A stretch of DNA of 64,000 nt, taken from assembly GCA_003255065.1 (NCBI GenBank), contig QAOA01005858.1, positions 12,941-76,940 of the forward strand, given 5' to 3'. Under the pieces are notes generated by a model. That model was given only the letters and a program-made list of their open reading frames with translations. It did not search any database and was not told the origin of the DNA. This DNA comes from Cercis canadensis. Its lineage: Eukaryota; Streptophyta; Magnoliopsida; Fabales; Fabaceae. The translations under genes and the position numbers were made by a program. Below are positions 24,971-38,845 of the stretch, in pieces (position 1 is the first letter of the stretch; every line of letters begins with the position of its first letter).

Positions 24971-25520
24971 TTTGGCCTTAATCCTAAACCTTAATCTCTA
25001 AACACTAAACCTTAAACTATATGCACTATACTCTAGACATTATATCCTAAACCATAGACCTTAAATCCTAAACCTTAGACACAAACTCCCAAATCCTTGA
25101 CCTTTAATTCTAAACCCTACCTCCTCAACCAGAAATTGTAGACCTTTTACCTAAATCCTTGATGCTTAACCCTAAAGCTTATACCCTATACCCTAAACTC
25201 AATCTTTAACTTTAAATCCTAAACTCTAAACCTTAAACCATAAATTGTAATACATAATCCCTAAATCGTAGACCTTTAACCTTTATCCTTAAACCCTAAA
25301 TGTTTAGCGCTACACCAAAACCCTAGGATAGACCTTTAACCTCTGCCCTAGATCTTAACCCTAGTCTCAAAACTTTAAATCTTGAACCCTAAAGTCATAA
25401 TGCTAAACTATAAATCCTAAAGTATAAAAGCTAAACCTTAAACTCTAAGCCATGGATCGCCCTAGAGCCTTAATCATAAACCTTAATCCCTATGCCCTAA
25501 AATCTAGGCCTTAAAACCTA

Positions 25521-25745
25521 AACCCTAAACTTTAAGCCCTTAACCCTCAACTGTAAACTCTAGACCCTTAACATTATACAAAAAAACCTAAACCCTTGAC
25601 CCTAAAACCTAGATGCTAAACTTGAAACCTTAACCCTAAACTTTAAGCCCTTAACCCTCAACTGTAAACTCTAGACCCTAAACATTATACAAAAAATCCT
25701 AAACCCTTGACCCTAAAACCTAGATGCTAAACTTGAAACCTTAGG
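25521..25745. repeat. Tandem duplication, 111-bp period
   Basis: 'aaccctaaactttaagccct' followed by 'taaccctcaactgtaaactc' starts at 25521 and 25632, each running to 'agatgctaaacttgaaacctta'. The corresponding stretch of unit 6 (about 61870-61990) has one copy. Confidence 0.85.
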
Positions 25746-26066
25746 CCCTTAACCTAAATTCTAGATGCTTAACCCTAAATTCTAGACCCTATAACTTAAT
25801 ATAATGACATATAACCCTAAATGCTCAACATTACATTCTAAACTATAAACCATAAATTATAGACCTTAAACCCTAAAAAATAAACGCTAGACCCTTAATC
25901 CTAAAACCCAAGCCTTTGACCTACAACCTTTAACCCTAGCTGGTTAGCACTAATCCTTAAATTGTAAACCCTAGACCCTAAACCCTAAAGCCTCGACCTA
26001 AAATTGTAAACCTTAAGCCCTATGCCTTAGCCCAAAATCTTGAATTCTAAACATTAAACCCTAAAC

Positions 26067-26650
26067 CCTAAAATGTAAATCCTAGATCCATACCTCAAAT
26101 TTCTACACCCTTAACCCTTAACCCATAACCCTAAATCATAAATCCTTAACCTAAACCTTAGATGTTTAGCACTAACCCTTAAATTGTAAACCATAAAGCT
26201 TTATCCCTAAACTTAGACCCTTAACCTTTATCCAAGATGCTTAACCTAATCCCTAAACCTTAAAGCCTAGAGTCATAACCTTAAACCTTAAAATTTAAAC
26301 CCTAAATGAAAAATCCTAAACCCTAGATCCTGTACTATAAACCCTATAGCCTTAACCCTAAATTCTAAATCCTAAATAACCCTAAAATGTAAATCCTAGA
26401 CCCATACCTTAAATTCTTACACCCTTAACCCATAACCCTAAATCATAAATCCTTAAATTGTAAACCATAAAGCTTTATCCCTAAACTTAGACCCTTAACC
26501 TTTATCCAAGATGCTTAACCTAATCCCTAAACCTTAAAGCCTAGAGTCATAACCTTAAACCTTAAAATTTAAACCCTAAATGAAAAATCCTAAACCCTAG
26601 ATCCTATACTATAAACCCTATAGCCTTAACCTTAAATTCTAAATCCTAAA
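26067..26650. repeat. Duplication, ~314-bp period
   Basis: 'cctaaaatgtaaatcctaga' occurs at 26067 and 26381, each followed by 'accataaagctttatccc', 'tccaagatgcttaacctaat' and 'gaaaaatcctaaaccctaga'. The second copy lacks about 35 bp ('ctaaaccttagatgtttagc...'). Unit 6 has one copy (about 62306-62620). Confidence 0.83.
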
Positions 26651-26848
26651 CAGTAAACTATAAATCATGAACCCTATATACAGTCTTAAACCATAAACCT
26701 TAGACCCTATACTCGAAACCCTACATCTTTAACATATTCCCTATATGCTTAAAGCTAGACCTCATACCTTAAATTGATGACTCGTAACCCTAATCCTAAA
26801 TCCTAAACTTTAAATCCTAAATCATAGTCTTTAAACCCTTAACTATAA

Positions 26849-26849
26849 N
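26849..26849. other. Single-N assembly join with phase jump
   Basis: Left of the N the sequence matches the tail near 62950; right of it the sequence matches unit 2 from about 16720. No overlap is visible. The order of units across this point is not supported by the sequence itself. Confidence 0.85.
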
Positions 26850-28019
26850 GACTCTTAACCATAAACCCTAAACTCATGACCACTCACCCTTGGCCGTAAA
26901 CTATACACCTTAGATGTTAAACCCTAAAGCTTTAAGCCCTTAAACCTAAACATTAAACCCTAAACTTTTGATGTTTAACACTAAAAACAAAACCCTAAAC
27001 CCTTGACACTTAACATCAAACAAGAAGCCATAATCCCTTGAGTTTTAACCTTAACACTAAACCTAAACCTAAACCTTTAACCTTAATCTCTAAATCATAA
27101 ATATTAGACCCTTAACACTAAATTCTACACCCTTGACCCTTAAGACTTAGGCCCTAAACCCTTAACCCTAAACCTTAAATTGAAGGCCCTAAATCTTAAA
27201 CCTTAGATCCTTAACCTAAATTCTAGATACTTAACCCTAAACCCTAGACCTTAAACCCTTAACCCTAATCGCAAAACCTAAACTCTTGAGACATAAACTC
27301 TAGATGCTTAACCCTAATTCCTAAATCCTAAATCCTAAACCTTAGAGTCTTAACACTAAATCTTAGACCCTAAATCATAAATCCTAGACCCTTAAGTTCA
27401 ATCATAGATGCTTAACCCTAATACTTAAATCCTAAACTCTAGAGTCATAACCCTAAATTTTAAATTTAAACTCTAAACCCTAGACCTAAAACCTACACCC
27501 TAAATTCTTAATACTATACCCTTAATTCTAAACCCTAAATACTAAACTCTAGACCTTAAATCTTAAAACTTAGACCTTAAACCCTAATCCCCAAAAATGA
27601 CCTTAAATCCTAAACCTTTGACTCTCAACCTTGAAACCTAGATCATAAACTTGAAACCTAAAACCCCTCAACCTAAACCTTATATGTTTAACCTTAGACC
27701 CTATTTCTTAAACTCAAGACCTGGAGTCCTAAATCCTAAACACAAGGCCCTAATCCTTAAACCTTTAACCTAATCTTTATGGCAATAGATACTTACCCTA
27801 CCCTTAACCTTAACCCTAACTGTTTAACCTTAACTTCTAAATGTTAAACCCTAAATCTAGAGCCTTAACCCTAAAACCTAAATCCTAGACCTTTAACCTA
27901 AACTCTAGATACTTAATCCTAATCCTTAAACCCTAAATCCTAGATCTTTAACCTTAAATCATAAACCTTAAACCTTAGACCTTTAACCTCAGCCCTAATT
28001 ACTTAACCTTAATTCTTAA

Positions 28020-28020
28020 N
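28020..28020. other. Single-N assembly join with unmerged overlap
   Basis: 'cagccctaattacttaacct taat' ends just before the N and starts again right after it. Unit 2 has this stretch once, so the doubled copy is likely an artefact. Confidence 0.88.
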
Positions 28021-29200
28021 CAGCCCTAATTACTTAACCTTAATACTTAACCCTAAATCTTAAACTTTTAAGCCGTAACCTTAACCCTTAAACTCTAAAT
28101 CTAGAGACTTCACCTTATAGCCTAAACACTAGACCTTTAACATTAACTCTAAATTCTTATCCCTAATCCCTAAATCAAAAAGCATAAACCCTAGAACTTT
28201 AACCTTAGACCCTTAAGTTCAACAGTAGATGCTTATCCCTAACAACTAAACTCTAAACCGAACCTTAAACTATAATCCTTAAACCTTAAATTGTATACCC
28301 TAAAAAAACTCTACCTACTAAACCTTAAATCTTAGACCTTAAATTCTCAAATTAGATCCTAAATCTTAAAACCTTAGACCATAAATCCTAAATCTTACAC
28401 CCTACACACAAAAGCTTAATCCGTAAAGTCTTAACCTTAAACCTCAAACAATAGACCCTTAACTCTAAAACCAAGACCTTAAAATCAAAACCTAAAACTT
28501 AAACTTTAAACCTTAAATTGTAGACCCTAAACCTAAACCCTAGATTTTAACCTAAACCCTATGCCTTTAACCCTGACCCTGGACCTTATACCCATAACCT
28601 AATCCTAAGCTCTAGTTGTTTAACCCTAATCCCTAAACCTTAAAAACTAGAGCCTTAACTTTAAACCATAGACCCTAAATACTAAACTTTAGACATTTAA
28701 CCTTAAATTTGATTCCTCAAACCCTTGACTTGAATATCTAAATCTTAAACCCTATTGGCTTAACCCTAAACTCTAAACTTTAGGCCTTACACCCTTAACC
28801 TAAACCTTAGATACTTAACCATATTCTCTAAATCCTAAAACCTAAACCTTAAACCCTAGCCTCAACTATAAATGCTTAACCCTAATTAGTAAACCCTAAA
28901 TTCTAAATCGTAAACTTTAGACTCTAAACCTTAAATCCTAGAGCCTTAACCTAAAAACCTAAAACTTAAACCCTTAACCTAAATTCTAGATGCTTAACCT
29001 TAATCATTAAACTCAAAACCCTAGAGCCTTAACCCTAAACCCTAGACTCTTAAACTAAACCCTAGAGCTATAATCCTTAACCCTAAATCATAAAATGTCA
29101 ACCTTAGACAATGAACCATTTACCATATACTCTAAACTGTAGATCATTAATCTTAAACCCTAGACCCTTGACTTGTAAATCTTTGCAATAATCCCTAAAT

Positions 29201-29570
29201 CATAATTTTACAAAACGTAATCTTGATTGGTAATGTGATCATATAAATATTTTGATTGTTGTTCAAGTAATTATTATAATTATTTGATTTTAAGGTTACG
29301 CATTGGTTGAATATGAGAATTTCGATGATTCTCAAAATGCAATAGAAGCCTTGAATGGATATGATCTTCTTACACAAATTACTAATGTTGTTTGGGCTTT
29401 CAGCCAAATGAGCATAAGGTATTTTTCTACACCAAAAAATGGAAAAAACTTTTTGTAGATTCTAATTTTCTTGTATAAACATCAAAGTTAATTTTCAAAA
29501 ATAGCATTTTCTAGCTGTATTTCAAAACATGTGCTTCTAATTTTATCTCCGTGATGTGATTGTAGCTACC
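29201..29570 (+). pseudogene. Y14/RBM8A exon fragment, copy I-3
   Basis: Exon homology from 29294, open, with acceptor-like and donor-like ends. It reads GYALVEYENF, with the Glu expected in Y14, where copies at 4955, 19106 and 43939 have Lys. This probably keeps the ancestral base. Confidence 0.76.
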
Positions 29571-30415
29571 ATCTTAACCTTAACCCTATATGCTTAACCT
29601 TTATTTTTAAACCCTAACCTTATAGCCTTAAGCCTAAATCCTGAATTGTAAATCTTATCGTAAACTTTAAAGCCTCCTTAAACTATAGAGCCTTAACCTT
29701 AAACCTTAATTTCTAGACATAAACCTTAAATCATAAACCCTAGACACAAATCCTTAAACCCTTGTCCTTTAATTCTAAACACTACATCCTAAACCCAAAG
29801 CCCTATACCCTTCACCTAAATCCTAGATGCTTAACCTTAAACCCTAGACCCTATACCCTAAACTTATGACCCTTAATCATAAATTCTAAAATCAACACTA
29901 ACCTTAAACCATAAATTGTAGTACCTAATCCCTAAACCCTAGACCCTTAACCTTTATCCTGAAACCTTATATGCTTAGCACAAAATTGTAAACCATAGCC
30001 TTAACCCTAAACCTTAAACTCTAGTCCCTTAAGCTTAACTCTAGATGCTTAACCTTAGTCCTAAAACTCTAAATCTTGAACCCTAAAGTTATAATGCTAT
30101 AACCTAATATGTAAACAATAAACGTTAGACCATAAACCCTAACCCCAAGATCGTAAACCTTAAACCCTAGATCCATAAACATAAATCTTAAACCCTAGAC
30201 CTTAATCCCTATACTAAAAAATCAAGGCCCTAAAACCAAAATCCCAGACACTAAACCTAAAACTATAAGCCCTTAACCTTAGACTCTAAACCCTAAACTC
30301 TAGACCCTTAATGTTATACACAAAATCCTAAATGCTAAACTCTTAAACCCCAACCTTAAAACCTATATCCTAAACTCGAAACCCTAGACCCTTAACCTAA
30401 ACCCTATAACTTAAA

Positions 30416-30660
30416 ATCATGACTTAAAATGTTAAATCCTTAACCATAGACTCTAAACCTAGACTATAAACCCTAAACCTTGAAAAGTAATATGCCCTTG
30501 ATCCTTAACCTTAAACCCTAGATGGTTAGCACTAAATCATGACTTAAAATGTTAAATCCTTAACCATAGACTCTAAACCTAGGCCATAAACCCTAAACCT
30601 TGAAAAGTAAACCCTAGACCCTTAACTATAAACCATATGCTCTTGATCCTTAACCTTAAA
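30416..30660. repeat. Tandem duplication, 120-bp period, with internal deletion
   Basis: 'atcatgacttaaaatgttaa' starts at 30416 and 30536, each copy ending in 'ccctagatggttagcacta'. The first copy lacks about 25 bp around 30490. Private to unit 3. Confidence 0.85.
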
Positions 30661-30849
30661 CCCTAGATGGTTAGCACTAATCCCTAAACCATAAACCTTA
30701 AACCCTTAACCAAAATCCTAGATGCTTAACCCTAATCCTAAAACTCTAATACCTAACCCCTAGAGCCATAACCTTAAACATGAAATACTAAAATGTAAAT
30801 CGTAAATCATAGAGCTTAGACATAATATCTAAACCCTAAAACCTGGACC

Positions 30850-30969
30850 TTAATTCCTAAACATAGATACTAAACCTTAAATCCTAGGCCCTTAACCTAG
30901 ATTGTAAATTTAATTCCTAAACCTAGATACTAAACCTTAAATCCTAGGCCCTTAACGTAGATTGTAAAT
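30850..30969. repeat. Tandem duplication, 60-bp period
   Basis: 'ttaattcctaaac.tagatac' to 'tagattgtaaat' occurs at 30850 and 30910. Other units have it once. Confidence 0.87.
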
Positions 30970-32931
30970 CTTAAACTCTTGATGCTTAACCCTCGATCCT
31001 AATACCTAGATCTTAAACATAAAACGCTAAACCTTAACCTAAACCATAGGTACTTAACCTTAATCCCAAAAGCCTAAACCTTAAACCTAAGAGTCATAAC
31101 TCTAAAACCTAAACCCTAAATCATAAACACTAGACCTTAAATCCAAAAGTCTCAACCCAAAACCTTAATTCCTAAAACCTAGACCCTAAAATCTAAACCT
31201 TAAACTCTAGACCCTATATCCTAGCACTAAATCTTGAACCCTAGACACTAAAGCTTAAATCCTAAACCTTAGACCCTTACCCCTAAACCTTACACCCTTG
31301 ATCCCTAACCTTAAGCCATATAACCTTAACCTAAAGCCTAGATGCATAGCAATAATCCACCCTAGAGCTTTAATCCTAAACCCTAGACTCTAAATCTTAA
31401 ACCATAAACCATAGACCTTTAACCTTAACCTTAGACAATCTTAATCATGAATCCTAAACCCTAGATGATAAATCATAAACCCTAGACATAACCTTAAACC
31501 TAACACCCTAAAGTCTAAACCCTTGACCTTTAATCCTAAAACTTAGATCCTTAACTCAAAACCCTAGACCTTCAACCTAAACTCAAGATGCTTAACTTTT
31601 ATTCTTAAATTGTAAACCCTAAAGCCTTAACCCTAAACCCAAGACCCCTAAGCTCAACCGTAGATGCTTATCCCTAATACCTAAACCTTAAACCGTTGAG
31701 TCGTAACATTAAACCCTAAATTATAAACCCTAAAGCCTAGACCCTTAAAATATACTATAGATGCATATCACTAGATTCTATACCTTAAATTGATGACCCA
31801 TAACCCTAAATTCAAAAACCTAAACAATAAATCCTAAATCTTAAATCATAGTCCCTAAACCTTAAATCATACACTCTAAACCCATAACTTAATTCGTAGA
31901 CACAAAATGCTAGTGCCTTAACTTGAAACACTAGACCTTTAACTTAAACTCTAGATGCTTAACTTAAACCTTAAACCTTATACATTAAATTAATGACTCG
32001 TAACCCTAGATCATAAATGCTAAACCATAGACCTTTAACCCTAAATCCTTGATCTTTAACCTCAAACATGAAACCTTAAACCATTGAACCTAAGCCTTAA
32101 AACCTACATCCAAAACCTAAAACCCTAAACTCAACCTAAATTGTAGATGCTTAACACTGAACTGTAAACCCTAAATCATAGAATTTAACTTGGGCCTTAA
32201 ACCTTAAATGATAAATAATAGACTATAAACCTAAACCTTAAATTCTAAATGCCTTATCCTTAACCATAAGCCCCAAATTCTAAACTATAAACCTTTATCG
32301 CTAAACCCTATACTCATAATCCTAGGCCCTTGACCTTAAATTGTACAAACAAAATACTAAACCCTAAACTTTCGACCCTTCACCCTAAACATAAAACCTA
32401 TAACCATTGAACCTTAACCTTAAACATCAAACCCTAAACCTTTAACATTGAACCCTAAATAAGAAGCCTATACGTTTAACATAAATCCTAGATGCTAAAC
32501 CTTAAACCCCAGACCCTATGCACTAAGTCCTATATCATGAACCCTAAACCCTAAAGCATAGATCCTAAATCTTAGACCCTTAGCCAAAATTTAATCCTAG
32601 ATCCTTAACATGAATACCTAAATCCTAAACCTTATAGGTTAAACCTCAATCCTTAGACCTTATACCATAAACCCTAAATACTAAACCCTCAAATCTTAAC
32701 ACTAAAGCCTAATCTGTAATGTCTTAACCTTAAACCTTTTAGACCTTTAACTCTAAATCATAGACCCTAAAACCAAAACCTAAAACGTAAAACTTAATCC
32801 CTAAATCATCAACCTCAAACCTAAACTCTATATTTTAACTTAAACCCTATGCCCTTGTACCCATAACCTAATCTTAAGCCTTAGTTAATTAACCCTAATT
32901 CCTAAACTCTAAACCATAGAGTCGTAACCCT

Positions 32932-32932
32932 N
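32932..32932. other. Single-N assembly join with unmerged overlap
   Basis: 'accatagagtcgtaaccct' precedes the N and 'accatagagccgtaaccct' follows it. Other units have this word once. The one-base difference suggests the two ends come from different repeat copies or contain a read error. Confidence 0.87.
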
Positions 32933-32975
32933 ACCATAGAGCCGTAACCCTAAACTATAGACCCTAAATACTAAA

Positions 32976-33787
32976 GAGTAAAATCCCTTTTTGGTCCTTG
33001 AAAGATTGCTTCAGTGACATTTTAGTCCTCCAATCATTTTAACTGACACTTTAGTCCCTGAAAGATCATTCTGTCAGCCATTTTAGTCATCCGTTAGGGT
33101 CTGTTAGTGAGACTTAATAGAAAATGTCACGTGGCATGTTAAGTGCTGACGTGTCCGTTATGTGCTGATGTGGCACATTAAAATTTTTTTAAAAAATCCC
33201 TCCTATCTCTTTTCTCTCTCTCTCTCTTCCCCTCTTCTCTAATTTCTCTCTCTCTCTTCCCTGTTTCTCCCTCTCACTCTTTTCTCTCTCTCATTTTCAT
33301 CTCTCTATCTCCTCCATCTCCGTCTCACTCTCATCTCTCTTTCTCTCCACCATCTCCCTCTCACTCTCATCTCTCTCTCCTCCATCTCCCACTCACTCTT
33401 ATCTATTTTTCTCTTTGCCATCTCCCTCTCATTCTCATCTCTCTCTCTCTCTCCTATATCTCTTATCTCTCTTTCTCTCTACCATCTCTCTCTCTCTCCT
33501 CCATCTTCGTCTCACTCTTATCTCTCTTTCTGTCCACCATCTCCCTCTCACTCTCATCTCTCTCTCTTTGCCATATCTCCCTCTCACTCTCATATCTCTC
33601 TCTCTCTGCCATCCTCATACCTATTAGCTGAGTACTCTCCCCCTTGGGTGGACTTAGTCCATGAACTTAGCACATGATGAGATCTTCTTGGCTTAGGAGA
33701 ACATGAAGGGTGACTGGTGCATGGTGAAAATGAAAGGGTACATGTAACTGAGTCAACTCGGTGATGAAGAGAAGGGGTATATGTAAC
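32976..33787 (+). mobile_element. Pack-MULE copy 3, right half deleted
   Basis: Left terminus GAGTAAAATCCC, left TIR, C/T tract (about 33198-33612) and the unique segment are present. The element stops after 'gggtatatgtaac' and continues as 'gtgaaaccctagtgccac' of the satellite. All RPSA pieces, the right TIR and the right target duplication are missing. With one terminus it cannot transpose. Confidence 0.9.
33198..33612 (+). repeat. Homopyrimidine tract in MULE copy 3
   Basis: CT-rich minisatellite as in the other copies. The + frame open over 33415-33627 is simple sequence. Confidence 0.86.
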
Positions 33788-36700
33788 GTGAAACCCTAGT
33801 GCCACAATCCTAAACGTTAAACTACAAACTATAAACTCTAAGTCCTAGACACTATACCTTAAAACTTAGTTCCTAAATCCTAGAACCTTAACTTGAAATC
33901 CTAAACCCTAAATATAACCCTAAATCTTAAATTCTAAACTCTTGACCCTCAAACTTAAGACCAAGATCCTAAATCCAAAATCTTAGACCAAACTTGAATT
34001 TTAGATTCTTAACCTTAGACCCTGTACCTTAAACTCTTGACCCATAATCCCAAATTTTAACCCTAGACACTAAACGCTAAACTTTAAATCCTACACCTTA
34101 TACTCTAAAACCAAGACCTTAAATATTAGACTCTAAATACTAAACCTTAAATCCTATAACTTAGAGTTTAAAACTTGAACCTTACACCTTTTACCTAAAC
34201 CTTAGGCCCTTAACCCTAATCCTTAGACCTTTCATCCTTCACACTAATTGCTAATTCCTAAGTCCTAAACCCTAGACCATTAACATAAAACCCAACCTTT
34301 TAACCGTAGATACTAAAACGTAAATTGTAGACCTTAAACAACCTAAACCTGAAACACGAAACCATAAACCATAGACCTTACATCATAAAATCTATACCAC
34401 TAACCCTAAAAATTAAACCCTAAATTCTAAACACTTAACCTTAATCTTTAGACCCTAATAAGCCATTTAGCCTTAAACTAAACACTAGATGCTTAACCTT
34501 AACTCCTTGACTATATACCCTAAACTCATGACCCTTAATCATAAATCTTAAACCCTCAAGCATAGTCTCTATACTCTAAATTCCTATACTCTTAACATGA
34601 ACCCTAGCCTTTAACCCTAGACCCTAAACCCTAAGCTTTATATCCTTAACCCTTAACCTTACACCTATGACCCTTAACCTAAACTATAGATGCTTAACTT
34701 TAATCCCAAAACCTTAAATCCTAGAGCTTTAACCTTAAACCCAAAGCCACCTAGAACCTCAACCTTAGATGCTTAACCTTAAACACTTAACCGTAAACCC
34801 TAGAGGTAATCCTAAACATTAAATTATAAACACTAACTCTTAAACCCTAAATGTTATATCCTAAAATTTAGACTCTAAACCCTAAACTCTAGAACCTTAA
34901 CCCAAAATCTTATGCCTTAAACCTTAGATAGTAGACCCTAAATAATAATCCCTAAACTCCAAACCCTTGACCTTCAAACTTAAAACCAAGATTGTAAAGC
35001 CAAAAACCTAGACCCTAAACCTAAATCCTAAATGCTTAACCCTAGACCCTATACCTTAAACTCTTGAGCCATAATCCTAAATCCTAAAACCTAGACCCCA
35101 TAGGCTTAAACCTAAACCTTAGACCCTAAACCCTTTATCCTAAGCTCTAAATCCTAGACCTTTAACCTAAATCTTAGATCCTAAATCCTAGATCATAGAC
35201 CCTTAACCTAAACCTTAAAACCTACAACCTAAACTTAAGACTCGTCACCCTAAGTAATAAACCCTAGGCACTAAACTTTAAGCTTTAAACCATATATCCT
35301 AAACCCTAAATTATATATCCTAGACCCTTAACCTATTCCTAAGCCTTAATTGCTTAACCTCAATCCTTAATCCATAAACCTTAAACTATAGACTCTAACC
35401 TTAAATCTTACACCCTTGACCCTTAACCCTAAATTATATATGCTTAACCCTTAATCCCTATACTAAAAAATCTAGGCCCTAAAAGCTAAACCCCAAACAC
35501 TAAACCCAAAACTATAAGCCCTTAACCTTAGACTCTAAACCTTAAACCCTAGACCCTTAATGTGATACACAAAATCCTAAATGCTAAACTCTTAAACCCT
35601 AACCTTAAAACCTATATCCTAAACTCGAAACCCTAGACCCTTAACCTAAACCCTATAACTTAAAATCATGACTTAAAATGTTAAATCCTTAAACTCTAAA
35701 CCTAGACCATAAACCCTAAACCTTGAAAAGTAAACCCTAGACCCTTAACTATAAACCATATGCCCTTGATCCTTAACCTTAAACCCTAGATGGTTAGCAC
35801 TAATCCCTAAACCATAAACCTTAAACCCTTAACCAAAATCCTAGATGCTTAACCTTAATCCTAAAACTCTAATACCTAACCCCTAGAGCCATAACCTTAA
35901 ACATGAAATACTAAAATGTAAATCGTAAATCATAGAGCTTAGACATAATATCTAAACCCTAAAACCTGGACCTTAATTCCTAAACCTAGATACTAAACCT
36001 TAAATCCTAGGCCCTTAACCTAGATTGTAAATCTTAAACTCTTGATGCTTAACCCTCAATCGTAATACCTAGATCTTAAACATAAAACGCTAAACCTTAA
36101 CCTAAATCATAGGTACTTAACCTTAATCCCAAAAGCCTAAACCTTAAACCTAAGAGTCATAACTCTAAAACTTAACCCTAAATCATAAACGCTAGACCTT
36201 AAATCCAAAAGTCTCAACCCAAAACCTTAATCCCTAAAACCTAGGCCCTAAAATCTAAACCTTAAACTCTAGACCCTATATCCTAGCACTAAATCTTGAA
36301 CCCTAGACACTAAAGCTTAAATCCTAAACCTTAGACCCTTACCCCTAAACCCTACACCCTTGATCCCTAACCTTAAGCCATATAACCTTAACCTAAAGCC
36401 TAGATGCATAGCAATAATCCACCCTAGAGATTTAATCCTAAACCCTAGACTCTAAATCTTAAACCATAAACCCTAGACCTTTAACCTTAACCTTACATAA
36501 TCCTTAAACCCTAAACTCTACAATCTTAATCATGAATCCTAAACCCTAGATGATAAATCATAAACCCTAGACATAACCTTAAACCTAACACCCTAAAGTC
36601 TAAACCCTTGACCTTTAATCCTAAAACTTAGATCCTTAACTCAAAACCCTAGACCTTCAACCTAAACTCTAGATGCTTAACCTTTATTCTTAAATTGTAA

Positions 36701-38067
36701 ACCCTAAAGCCTTAACCCTAAACCCTAGACCCCTAAGCTCAACCGTAGATGCTTATCCCTAATACCTAAACCTTAAACCGTTGAGTCGTAACCTTAAACC
36801 CTAAAATATAAACCATAAATCATAAACCCTAAAGCCTAGACCCTTAAAATATACTATAGATGCATATCACTAGATTCTATACCTTAAATTGATGACCCAT
36901 AACCCTAAATTGAAAAACCTAAACAATAAACCCTAAATCTTAAATCATAGTCCTTAAACCTTAAATCATACACTCTAAACCCATAACTTAATTCGTAGAC
37001 ACTAAATGCTAGTGCCTTAACTTGAAACACTAGACCTTTAACTTAAACTCTAGATGCTTAACTTAAACCTTAAACCTTATACATTAAATTCATGACTCGT
37101 AACCCTAGATCATAAATGCTAAACCATAGACCTTTAACCCTAAATCCTTGATCTTTAACCTCAAACATGAAACCTTAAACCATTGAACCTAAACCTTAAA
37201 ACCTACATCCAAAACCTAAAACCCTAAACTCAACCTAAATTGTAGATGCTTAACACTGAACTGCAAACCCTAAAACATAGAATTTAACTTGGGCCTTAAA
37301 CCTTAAATGATAAATAATAGATTATAAACCTAAACCTTAAATTCTAAATGCTTAATCCTTAACCATAGCCCCAAATTCTAAACTATAGACCTTTATCCCT
37401 AATCCCTATACTCATAATCCTAGGCCCTTGACCTTAAATTCTACAAACAAAATACTAAACCTTAAACTTTCGACCCTTCACCCTAAACATAAAACCTATA
37501 ACCATTGACCCTTAACCTTAAACATCAAACCCTAAACCTTTAACATTGAACCCTAAATAAGAAGCCTATACGTTTAACATAAATCCTAGATGCTAAATCT
37601 TAAACCCCAGACCCTATACACTAAGTCCTATATCATGAACCCTAAACCCTAAAGCATAGATCCTAAATCTTAAACTATAAATCTTAGACCCTTAGCCAAA
37701 ATTTAACCCTAGATCCTTAACATGAATACCTAAATCCTAAACCTTATAGGTTAAACCTCAATCCTTAGACCTTATAGCATAAACCCTAAATACTAAACTC
37801 TCAAATCTTAACACTAAAGCCTAATTTGTAATGTCTTAACCTTAAACCTTTTAGACCCTTAACTCTAAATCATAGACCCTAAAACCAAAACCTAAAACGT
37901 AAAACTTAAACCCTAAATCATCAACCTCAAACCTAAACTCTATATTTTAACCTAAACCCTATGCCCTTATACCCGTAACCTAATCTTAAGCCTTAGTTAA
38001 TTAACCCTAATTCCTAAACTCTAAACCATAGAGCCGTAACCCTAAACTATAAACCCTAAATACTAAA

Positions 38068-38845
38068 GAGTAAAATCCCTTTTTGGTCCTTGAAAGATTG
38101 CTTCAGTGACATTTTAGTCCTCCAATCATTTTTACTGACACTTTAGTCCCTAAAAGATCATTCTGTCAGCCATTTTAGTCATCCGCTAGGGTCTGTTAGT
38201 GGGACTTAACAGAAAATGTCACGTGGCATGTTAAGTGCTGACGTGTCCATTATGTGCTGATGTGGCACATTAAAAAAAATTTAAAAAATCCCTCCTATCT
38301 CTTTTCTCTCTCTCTTCCCCGTTTCTCCCTCTCACTCTTATCTCGCTCTCATTTTCATCTCTCTATCTCCTTCATCTCCGTCTCACTCTCATCTCTCTTT
38401 CTCTCCACCATCTCCCTCTCACTCTCATCTCTCTCTCCTCCATCTCCCTCTCACTCTTATCTATTTTTCTCTTTGCCATCTCCCTCTCATTCTCATATCT
38501 CTCTCTCTCTCCTATATCTCTTATCTCTCTTTCTCTCTGCCATCTCTCTCTCTCTCCTCCATCTTCATGTCACTCTTATCTCTCTTTCTGTCCACCATCT
38601 CCCTCTCACTCTCATCTCTCTCTCTTTGCCATATCTCCCTCTCACTCTCATATCTCTCTCTCTCTGCCATCCTCATACCTATTAGCTGAGTACTCTCCCC
38701 CTTGGGTGGACTTAGTCCATGAACTTAGCACATGATGAGATCTTCTTGGCTTAGGAGAACATGAAGGGTGACCGGTGCATGGTGAAAATGAAGGGGTACA
38801 TGTAACTGAGTCAACTCGGTGATGAAGAGAAGGGGTATATGTAAC
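38068..38845 (+). mobile_element. Pack-MULE copy 4, right half deleted
   Basis: 778 bp with the left terminus and TIR, a C/T tract and the unique segment, ending at the same 'tatatgtaac' as copy 3; the satellite then continues 'attaaaccctagtgccac'. The shared breakpoint implies one deletion event later duplicated. The three bases after the breakpoint differ (gtg in copy 3, att here). Confidence 0.9.
38289..38672 (+). repeat. Homopyrimidine tract in MULE copy 4
   Basis: CT-rich minisatellite of about 385 bp. The long + strand frame that starts in the TIR and crosses it is low-complexity Ser/Leu and not a gene. Confidence 0.86.

Larger units (their letters stand above)
14858..26848. repeat. 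Telomere-like higher-order repeat, unit 2
   Basis: Same order of parts as unit 1, and nearly identical over long stretches: Y14-I at 19013-19382, Pack-MULE at 22547-24062, Y14-II at 24678-24970. Only one copy of the 243-bp segment is present (near 15965). After about 25320 the tail differs from unit 1 and instead matches the end of the window (from about 61690). It ends at a single N, beyond which the sequence jumps to a different position of the repeat, so the true end of this unit is not seen. No genes outside the inserts. Confidence 0.88.
26850..34270. repeat. Telomere-like higher-order repeat, unit 3 (partial, deleted)
   Basis: Starts in mid-phase: the bases after the N match unit 2 from about 16720. 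It carries Y14-I (29201-29570) and a MULE cut at 33787, then resumes at sequence equivalent to about 14042 of unit 1, so roughly 4.7 kb including the right half of the MULE and Y14-II is absent. A further small deletion lies near 34172 compared with unit 4. Two single-N joins (28020, 32932) lie inside. No genes outside the inserts. Confidence 0.85.

Noticed and set aside
33590-33805. A 71-codon minus frame over the truncated MULE end, also at 38648
   Set aside because: Crosses a deletion junction and has no recognisable domain; present only because both units share the deletion.
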